A stretch of DNA of 10,877 nucleotides from Oscillospiraceae bacterium (GTDB taxonomy: Bacteria > Bacillota > Clostridia > Oscillospirales > Acutalibacteraceae), in assembly GCA_021640185.1 (NCBI GenBank), contig JAJXDX010000008.1, positions 7,953 to 18,829 of the forward strand, written 5' to 3'. A program made the translations under genes and the position numbers. Positions within the stretch are counted from its first letter, which is position 1; each line of letters opens with the position of its first letter. The notes under the pieces are model-generated. The model saw only the letters and a list, made by a program, of their open reading frames with translations, had not been told where the DNA came from and searched no databases. Below are positions 6,436 through 10,877 of this stretch, in pieces.

Positions 6436-8505
6436 ATGGATAAATACTTAGGCAAGCGGCTGGACGGCCGTTACGAGCTGCGCGAGTTGATCGGCGTGGG
6501 CGGGATGGCTTACGTGTACAAGGCATACGACAGCATCGATGACCGCACCGTGGCGGTCAAGATCCTGAAGGATGAATTTTTGAGCAACGAGGAGTTCATC
6601 CGCCGCTTCCGCAACGAATCGAAGGCCATCGCGATCTTGAACCATCCGAACATCGTCAAGGTGCTCGATGTCGGGTTCGGCGAGCATCTGCAGTATATCG
6701 TGATGGAGTATATCGACGGCATCACGCTGAAGGAATATCTCGACCAGCGGCGCGACATCCGCTGGAAGGAAGCCGTGCACTTCACCGTGCAGATCCTGCG
6801 CGCGCTGCAGCACGCGCACGATAAGGGCATCGTCCACCGCGACATCAAGCCGCAGAACATCATGCTGCTGTCCGACGGCACGATCAAGGTGACGGATTTC
6901 GGCATCGCACGCCTGTCGCGCAGCGAGGTGCGCGCTACGGTCGGCGGCGATAAGGCCATCGGCTCCGTGCATTATATCAGCCCGGAACAGGCGCGCGGCG
7001 AGATCACGGACGAAAAAACGGATCTGTACTCCGTCGGCGTCATGCTGTACGAGATGCTGACCGGCCGCCTGCCGTTTGAGGCGGACAACGCCGTCAGCGT
7101 CGCGATCATGCAGATGCAGTCCGAGCCGACTCCCCCGCGCGAGATCGACCCGAACATCCCGGAGGGGCTGGAGCAGATCACGCTGCGCGCCATGCAGAAG
7201 GATCCCGAAAAACGGTACCGCTCTGCGGCCGAGATGCTCAACGATCTTGACGAGTTCAAGCGCGATCCTTCCATCAAGTTCGAATACACCTATTTCGAGG
7301 ATAACGATCCTACCCGCTTCGTCGATGCGATCACCCGCGTGCGCGGGGAGGAGCCGGACGACGCGGATGACGAGCCGGAGGACAAGAAAAAGGTCTCCAC
7401 CGTGGCGATCCTGTCGGCGGTCGCGGTGGCGGTCGTGCTGGTGTGCGTGGCAGCGGTGCTGGTGTTCACCAAATGGCTGCCGATGACCGGCAAGCGCGAC
7501 ATCGTCGTGGATAATTTCGTCGGCATGACCTATCCGGACGAAGTGCAGAACAGCGGCAAGATCGGCAACTATACGCTGGCCGAGCCGCAGACCGGCTACA
7601 GCGCGGAATACCCCGCCGGTACGGTCTATAAGCAGGAGCCGGCCGCAGGCACCACCATCAAGTCCAAAGGCACGCTGACGCTGTATATCAGCAAGGGCTC
7701 CCGGCTGGAGAGCGTGCCGGAGCTGACCCCCGGCGAGAGCGCGTCGCTCGTGCGCAGCCGCTTGACGGAGGCCGGGTTCGAGGTGGAAACGGCGGAGGAG
7801 TCCAGTGCGCAGTATGCGGTCGGCACCGTCATCCGGCTCGATCCCGCTTCCGGCGAAAAGGTGCAGTACGGCTCTAAGGTCACGATGTTCATCAGCTCCG
7901 GCGAGAAGGAGCCGGATCCCGTCGACGTGCCGAACGTTTTGGGGCAGAACGCGAACGACGCGGTCGAGCGTCTGGTGGCGGCCGGGTTCGCGCGCGGCAA
8001 CATCAAGACGAAGTACGTCAACGACAAGGCGGCGAAGGACACCGTGCTGAAGGTCACGCCGTCCTCCGCGCAGCTGGTGCCGACCGCCGAGATCGAGCTG
8101 ACCGTCAGCACCGGCTTCCGCGATGTGACGGTGGACGTTTCTCTGCCGTATACTTCCTCCACCGTCGATCTGCAGATCTTCGTCGCCGGTACGATCAATA
8201 ACGATCTGACCAAGCGTTATACCGGCGTCGTGCCCAAAGATATCGGCACGCTGTCGCTGACCGTGTCGGAGCAGCAGGCAAGTTACGTGGTCACGGTCAA
8301 GATCTCGCCTTCCGGCAAAAACGATTTCCAAGTTCTTTGCAGCTACACCGTCAACGGGCAGGACGGCACGGCGACGCTGCGCGAGTGGCATGATTATGTC
8401 GATCCCGCCACGACCACCACGTCCAAACGTCCTTCAAGGACGAACCCGACCGATCCGACGCAGCCGACCGATCCCGACCATCCGGACGAGGGTCACGGCC
8501 GATGA
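6436..8505 (+). CDS. prkC: Membrane Ser/Thr protein kinase with PASTA repeats (PrkC/Stk1)
   Basis: This Hanks-type kinase senses muropeptides or lipid II through external PASTA repeats and phosphorylates cytoplasmic targets. It has 689 residues. The kinase domain is at about 10-275: glycine loop GVGGMAYVYKA, ATP-binding Lys42 in VAVKILK, catalytic HRDIKPQN (134-141), DFG (154-156) and GSVHYISPEQARG. An acidic juxtamembrane linker (about 280-316) precedes one transmembrane helix (about 320-346). Three PASTA-like repeats follow at about 355-421, 425-488 and 495-559. Beyond them lies a beta-rich segment of roughly 95 residues (about 562-656) that I do not recognise, then a Thr/Pro/Asp-rich tail (657-689). 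Start ATG 6436 is eight bases after AAAGGTGAGG. The last four bases overlap rsgA (ATGA). Kinase residues are complete, so it should be active. Confidence 0.98.
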   Translation: MDKYLGKRLDGRYELRELIGVGGMAYVYKAYDSIDDRTVAVKILKDEFLSNEEFIRRFRNESKAIAILNHPNIVKVLDVGFGEHLQYIVMEYIDGITLKEYLDQRRDIRWKEAVHFTVQILRALQHAHDKGIVHRDIKPQNIMLLSDGTIKVTDFGIARLSRSEVRATVGGDKAIGSVHYISPEQARGEITDEKTDLYSVGVMLYEMLTGRLPFEADNAVSVAIMQMQSEPTPPREIDPNIPEGLEQITLRAMQKDPEKRYRSAAEMLNDLDEFKRDPSIKFEYTYFEDNDPTRFVDAITRVRGEEPDDADDEPEDKKKVSTVAILSAVAVAVVLVCVAAVLVFTKWLPMTGKRDIVVDNFVGMTYPDEVQNSGKIGNYTLAEPQTGYSAEYPAGTVYKQEPAAGTTIKSKGTLTLYISKGSRLESVPELTPGESASLVRSRLTEAGFEVETAEESSAQYAVGTVIRLDPASGEKVQYGSKVTMFISSGEKEPDPVDVPNVLGQNANDAVERLVAAGFARGNIKTKYVNDKAAKDTVLKVTPSSAQLVPTAEIELTVSTGFRDVTVDVSLPYTSSTVDLQIFVAGTINNDLTKRYTGVVPKDIGTLSLTVSEQQASYVVTVKISPSGKNDFQVLCSYTVNGQDGTATLREWHDYVDPATTTTSKRPSRTNPTDPTQPTDPDHPDEGHGR

Positions 8506-9398
8506 GCGAGCGCGTCCGCGGTATCGTTCTGCGCGGCATCGGCGGCTTCTACTACGTAGGGGCCGCCGATGCGCAAAATGACGGCGGCGAGATCACCTGC
8601 CGGGCGCGCGGTGCGTTCCGGCGGCAGGGACTGACGCCGGTGGCGGGCGACCGGGTCACGGTGGCCCTGCAGCCGGACGGCACTGGCTTTTTGGAGGAGA
8701 TCCTGCCGCGGCGCAACCGTCTGGTGCGCCCGCCGGTGGCGAACATCGACGTGCTGGTGCTCGTCGCCTCGGTCTGCCATCCCGTGACGAACACGCTGGT
8801 GCTGGACAAGATGATCGCCTTGGCGGAAAAACAGGATATCGAGCCGATCGTGGTCGTCAGCAAAACGGATCTGGGCGATCCGGCTGCGCTACTGGATACC
8901 TACCGCGGGGCGGGGTTCTCCTGCTTTGCGGTCAGCGCGGCCGAGCCGGACAGCGTCGCGCCGCTGCGCGAGCGGCTGCGCGGGCTGGTCGCCGTGTTCT
9001 CCGGCAATTCCGGCGTGGGCAAAAGCACGATCCTGAACGCGATCGATCCGTCGCTTTCCCTTCCGACGGGCGAGATCAGCCAAAAGCTCGGGCGTGGACG
9101 GCACACCACCCGCACCGCGGCGCTGTATCCGCTGGCGGACGGCTATCTGGTGGACACGCCGGGCTTCTCTTCGCTGGATATGGAACAGGCCGGCTCGATC
9201 GACAAGGACGAGCTTGCCGACTGTTTTCGCGAGTTCGCGCCGTTTTTCGGCCGGTGCCGGTTCTCCGGCTGCGCGCATTATCGCGAGCCGGGTTGTGCCG
9301 TCCGTCAGGCAGTGGAGGACGGGCAGATCGCACGCACGCGGTACGACAGCTATGTTTCGCTTTATGAGGCGGCCAAGGAGAAAAAGGAGTGGGGATGA
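8502..9398 (+). CDS. rsgA: Ribosome small-subunit-dependent GTPase RsgA
   Basis: RsgA (YjeQ/YloQ) is a circularly permuted GTPase that binds the nearly mature 30S subunit and releases assembly factors. The 298-residue protein has an N-terminal OB-fold (about 1-75), then G motifs in permuted order: G4 SKTD (120-123), G1 GNSGVGKS (168-175), G2 region GRGRHTTRT, and G3 DTPGF (218-222). The C-terminal zinc module has Cys252, Cys257, His259 and Cys265 in RCRFSGCAHYREPGC. The G4 motif has Ser where many GTPases have Asn; related substitutions occur in this family (B. subtilis YloQ has Thr, from memory). The start ATG 8502 overlaps the prkC TGA in an ATGA junction. A downstream ATGA junction connects it to thiN, the position where many relatives carry rpe. 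Confidence 0.97.
   Translation: MSERVRGIVLRGIGGFYYVGAADAQNDGGEITCRARGAFRRQGLTPVAGDRVTVALQPDGTGFLEEILPRRNRLVRPPVANIDVLVLVASVCHPVTNTLVLDKMIALAEKQDIEPIVVVSKTDLGDPAALLDTYRGAGFSCFAVSAAEPDSVAPLRERLRGLVAVFSGNSGVGKSTILNAIDPSLSLPTGEISQKLGRGRHTTRTAALYPLADGYLVDTPGFSSLDMEQAGSIDKDELADCFREFAPFFGRCRFSGCAHYREPGCAVRQAVEDGQIARTRYDSYVSLYEAAKEKKEWG
9384..9389 (+). promoter_or_regulatory. Ribosome binding site that selects ATG 9395 as the thiN start
   Basis: AAGGAG inside the end of rsgA lies five bases before ATG 9395. An upstream GTG at 9389 overlaps the Shine-Dalgarno itself and so cannot use it. The chosen ATG also gives the usual four-base ATGA overlap with the rsgA stop. Confidence 0.75.
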
Positions 9399-10024
9399 CT
9401 GTGAGCCGATGCGTGATCTTGTGTGCCGGGCCGGTCGCCGATCCCGCCGCGCTTGCTCTGCTGCTGCGCCCGGACGATCTGATCGTGGCGGCGGACGGCG
9501 GCCTGCGTTTGGCCAAGCGGCTGGGCGTGGTCCCGGCGGTCGTGGTGGCGGATCTGGATTCCGCCGCCCCGGCGGAGGCGGCGGGAGAGCCGCTGATCCG
9601 CTTGCCGGTGCGCAAGGACTGCACGGACGCTGCTGCTGCTGCGGAATACGCCGTCAGCTGCGGCTGCCGCGAGATCTTGCTGCTCGGTGCCACAGGCGGG
9701 CGTCTAGATCATGAATACGGCGCGCTGCTGCTGCTGGTGCAGCTTGCGCGGCAGGGCGTGCACGCCGTCATCGCGGACGAGAAAAACCGTATCGAGGCGC
9801 ACACTGCCTCGCCCGTCCGCCCGGCCGTGATGCCGGGCTGGACGCTCTCGCTGTTCGCGTTCGGCGCGCCGGTGGAAGATCTGTGCATCGAAGGGGCGGA
9901 TTATCCGCTGATGCACTACCGGCTGCTGCCGGATGATCCGTTGTGCGTCAGCAACACCGCGCTGTCCGGCTGCACCGTCACGTTTTCCGACGGGCTGCTG
10001 CTGGTCTATCGTTCGCACGATTGA
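9395..10024 (+). CDS. thiN: Thiamine pyrophosphokinase
   Basis: This enzyme transfers pyrophosphate from ATP to thiamine, making the cofactor thiamine diphosphate. From ATG 9395 the protein has 209 residues, normal for the bacterial family. Motifs in order: VAADGGL (about 32-38), VADLDS (51-56, where many relatives have GDFDS), RKDCTDA (73-79), LLGATGGRLDH (96-106) and a C-terminal VSNTALSGCTVTFSDGLLLV block typical of the thiamine-binding domain. Soluble and presumably cytoplasmic. A GCT repeat at 9629-9640 encodes part of an Ala run inside the KDxTD helix. It is the last gene of the train. No clear intrinsic terminator follows; bases 10041-10070 show only a four-base stem (TGCC/GGCA) with a distant T run, which is weak. 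Substitutions in the motifs are conservative, so function is expected. Confidence 0.94.
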   Translation: MTVSRCVILCAGPVADPAALALLLRPDDLIVAADGGLRLAKRLGVVPAVVVADLDSAAPAEAAGEPLIRLPVRKDCTDAAAAAEYAVSCGCREILLLGATGGRLDHEYGALLLLVQLARQGVHAVIADEKNRIEAHTASPVRPAVMPGWTLSLFAFGAPVEDLCIEGADYPLMHYRLLPDDPLCVSNTALSGCTVTFSDGLLLVYRSHD

Positions 10025-10075
10025 TCGATGCGGTGATTATTTTGCCGCAAAGGCAGAAAAAACCGTTTTTCCCTC

Positions 10076-10104
10076 TTGACGATCGGCGGATAATCGAGTA
10101 TAAT
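10076..10104 (+). promoter_or_regulatory. Sigma-70-type promoter for tRNA-Ser
   Basis: TTGACG (10076-10081) and TATAAT (10099-10104) are separated by exactly 17 bases, matching the consensus at 11 of 12 positions. Transcription should start near 10111. That leaves a 5' leader of about 39 bases before the tRNA, of which CGTTCCT (10110-10116) and AGGAACG (10130-10136) could form a hairpin removed by RNase P. Confidence 0.92.
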
Positions 10105-10149
10105 AGTTGCGTTCCTCGCGTGTTGATGCAGGAACGGTTTCGACCACAG

Positions 10150-10242
10150 GGAGAAGTCGCCTAGTCCGGTCGAGGGCGCACGATTGGAAATCGTGTAACT
10201 GTTAAACGCAGTTCGAGGGTTCGAATCCCTCCTTCTCCGCCA
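10150..10242 (+). tRNA. tRNA-Ser (anticodon GGA)
   Basis: A complete class II tRNA that decodes UCC and UCU. The acceptor stem GGAGAAG (10150-10156) pairs fully with CTTCTCC (10232-10238). The discriminator is G (10239), as expected for serine tRNA, and CCA is encoded at 10240-10242. The anticodon stem CACGA/TCGTG encloses the loop TTGGAAA with anticodon GGA at 10186-10188. The long variable arm has the stem AACTG/CAGTT (10197-10201 and 10209-10213), diagnostic of Ser-type tRNAs. The T arm is GAGGG-TTCGAAT-CCCTC (10215-10231). It has its own promoter and a downstream terminator, so it is transcribed alone. Its 3' end is partly repeated 89 bases downstream. Confidence 0.98.
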
Positions 10243-10336
10243 AAATGCGGACAAAAAAAAGATGTGTCCAACGAAAAGCCCGATTTTATCGGGCTTTTTC
10301 GCTACCCAAACGGCGATTTTGCTCTACGCCAAAATG
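10234..10336 (+). repeat. Imperfect direct repeat of the tRNA 3' end (possible attachment-site remnant)
   Basis: TCTCCGCCAAAATG at 10234-10247, spanning the last nine bases of the tRNA gene and five beyond, recurs as TCTACGCCAAAATG at 10323-10336: 13 of 14 bases match and the offset is 89. Repeats of a tRNA 3' end are typical of attachment sites of tyrosine-recombinase elements. The second copy is short and lies within a hairpin, so coincidence or another origin is possible. Confidence 0.5.
10274..10299 (+). terminator. Intrinsic terminator downstream of tRNA-Ser
   Basis: The stem AGCCCGAT (10277-10284) and ATCGGGCT (10288-10295) with a TTT loop is preceded by A4 and followed by T4, extending the pairing. 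It should end the tRNA transcript about 55 bases after the CCA. The A tract on the left means it could also terminate transcription coming from the right. Confidence 0.92.
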
Positions 10337-10356
10337 TAGATGTCAAATCGCCGTTT
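10308..10356. repeat. Perfect 12-bp inverted repeat with nested hairpin
   Basis: AAACGGCGATTT (10308-10319) is the exact reverse complement of AAATCGCCGTTT (10345-10356). The 25-base interior holds a second stem, TCTAC (10323-10327) with GTAGA (10336-10340). A T4 tract follows on the plus strand (10354-10357, partly in the stem). It could be a further terminator, a structured leader or RNA, or a recombinase/accessory-protein site at an element end. The structure is certain, its role is not. Confidence 0.75.
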
Positions 10357-10405
10357 TCCCTTTGCGAATAGACTCGGACAACCGAAAAACAGAATAACGA
10401 AACTC

Positions 10406-10442
10406 AAGGCAGATAGAAATCAAAATCTATCTGCCTTTTTTA
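10406..10442 (+). terminator. Strong intrinsic terminator just upstream of the last gene
   Basis: AAGGCAGATAGA (10406-10417) pairs perfectly with TCTATCTGCCTT (10426-10437) around an eight-base loop, followed by a T tract (10436-10441). There is no T run on the opposite side, so it acts on the plus strand. No gene lies between it and the previous terminator. Its T tract ends about nine bases before the Shine-Dalgarno of the next gene, which is the arrangement of a leader attenuator. Confidence 0.88.
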
Positions 10443-10467
10443 TTACCCTAAAAAGGAGAACACAGAT
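10443..10467 (+). promoter_or_regulatory. Ribosome binding site of the last gene
   Basis: AAAGGAG (10452-10458) lies nine bases before ATG 10468, a strong, well-spaced Shine-Dalgarno. It shows that the downstream frame is translated. There is no room for a promoter between the terminator and this site. Confidence 0.85.
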
Positions 10468-10877
10468 ATGCTACAGAAAGAATTAGCCAAACGGCTCAGG
10501 GCTCGGTACGACACCAAGATGGACGGCAACGAATGGATGGAAGTGTCCTCGGACGGCATCCCCCTCTGCCGGATAAAATACAACGGTCAATTTCTAAGCA
10601 ATGCCGACAAAAACCTCTCGGATGAATACCTCAGTAAAATTGCAGACATTCAGGATGAGATCTCCACGGTGCGAGAATATGTCGGTCTCTACGAGCACGC
10701 ACCGCAGATGAAAGCCGACGGCGTCTCCGATCACAGACAGCTTGCCGCCTTCGGAGATACCGTGTTGGCGGCGACCTACAACGAAAAGAACGGCTTCATG
10801 TTCTGCACATGGAAGCAGAACGCAGACGGCGACTCGGTGTTTTGGGGAGATTACTCGCCGAACTATGAATATGTCAA
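10468..10877 (+). CDS. Hypothetical protein, accessory-type, 3' end outside window
   Basis: An open frame of 136 complete codons runs from ATG 10468 to the window end without a stop. The protein starts MLQKELAKRLRARYD, a charged amphipathic N-terminus, and has no signal peptide or membrane segment. A middle helical stretch (about 55-80, ADIQDEISTVREYVGLYEH) precedes FGDTVLAATYNEKNGFMFCT and a WGDYSPNYEYV block rich in aromatic residues. The general style resembles small accessory proteins of clostridial conjugative elements, but that is from memory and I cannot name a family. G+C is lower than the operon: I counted 35, 28 and 25 G/C in successive 60-base lines from 10501, against 46 in bases 3961-4020. 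Codons CTA, TTA, AGA and ATA appear, rare or absent upstream. The protein is real with good confidence; its function is unknown. Confidence 0.8.
   Translation, partial: MLQKELAKRLRARYDTKMDGNEWMEVSSDGIPLCRIKYNGQFLSNADKNLSDEYLSKIADIQDEISTVREYVGLYEHAPQMKADGVSDHRQLAAFGDTVLAATYNEKNGFMFCTWKQNADGDSVFWGDYSPNYEYV

Noticed and set aside
6448..8391. A 647-codon open frame on the minus strand opposite prkC
   Set aside because: High G+C and the codon bias of prkC keep the antisense frame open. It is rich in His, Arg and Asp, has no recognisable domain, and the plus strand has a complete kinase.
8860..8875. Ser instead of Asn in the RsgA G4 motif (SKTD)
   Set aside because: Substitution at this position is known in the RsgA family, and all other GTPase and zinc residues are intact.
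9629..9643. GCT tandem repeat in thiN
   Set aside because: Four units encoding an Ala run in a helix; ordinary low-complexity coding sequence.
10041..10070. Possible terminator at the end of the gene train
   Set aside because: The stem is only four pairs (TGCC/GGCA) and the T run is ten bases away, so support is too weak to annotate.

Overview
The window looks like a chromosomal segment of a high-G+C member of the Clostridia, probably Oscillospiraceae/Ruminococcaceae-like. The basis is gene order and family content: a PASTA-domain Ser/Thr kinase paired with a PP2C phosphatase, a YugP-type metallopeptidase and a Firmicutes-style order of priA-def-fmt-rsmB-rlmN-prpC-prkC-rsgA-thiN. No marker was searched, so the taxonomy is inference.

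Bases 1-10024 hold one dense plus-strand gene train with tiny gaps or overlaps. In order: the 3' part of priA (replication restart helicase), def (peptide deformylase, broken by an apparent one-base frameshift), fmt (Met-tRNA formyltransferase), a membrane zinc metallopeptidase, rsmB (16S rRNA m5C methyltransferase), rlmN (23S rRNA/tRNA m2A radical-SAM methyltransferase), prpC (PP2C phosphatase), prkC (membrane PASTA kinase), rsgA (small-subunit assembly GTPase) and thiN (thiamine pyrophosphokinase). Most of the train serves translation: formylation and deformylation of the initiator Met, rRNA modification and 30S maturation. prpC/prkC add the reversible-phosphorylation switch that senses the cell wall. 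The usual rpe gene between rsgA and thiN is absent. I see no convincing promoter inside the train and no strong terminator at its end.

Bases 10025-10242 hold a textbook sigma-70-type promoter (TTGACG, 17 bases, TATAAT) driving a complete tRNA-Ser(GGA) gene with encoded CCA.

After the tRNA the character changes. Bases 10243-10467 are A/T-rich and packed with structure: an intrinsic terminator, a 12-bp perfect inverted repeat with a nested hairpin, an imperfect copy (13 of 14) of the tRNA 3' end, and a second strong terminator that stops only about nine bases before the Shine-Dalgarno of the last gene. That gene, at 10468-10877, runs off the window, is lower in G+C, uses codons the operon avoids and has no function I can name. 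Together these suggest the left boundary of an integrated element at a tRNA-Ser gene, but no integrase or other mobility gene is visible here, so that remains inference. I found no CRISPR array, no recognisable defence system and no riboswitch of a known class.
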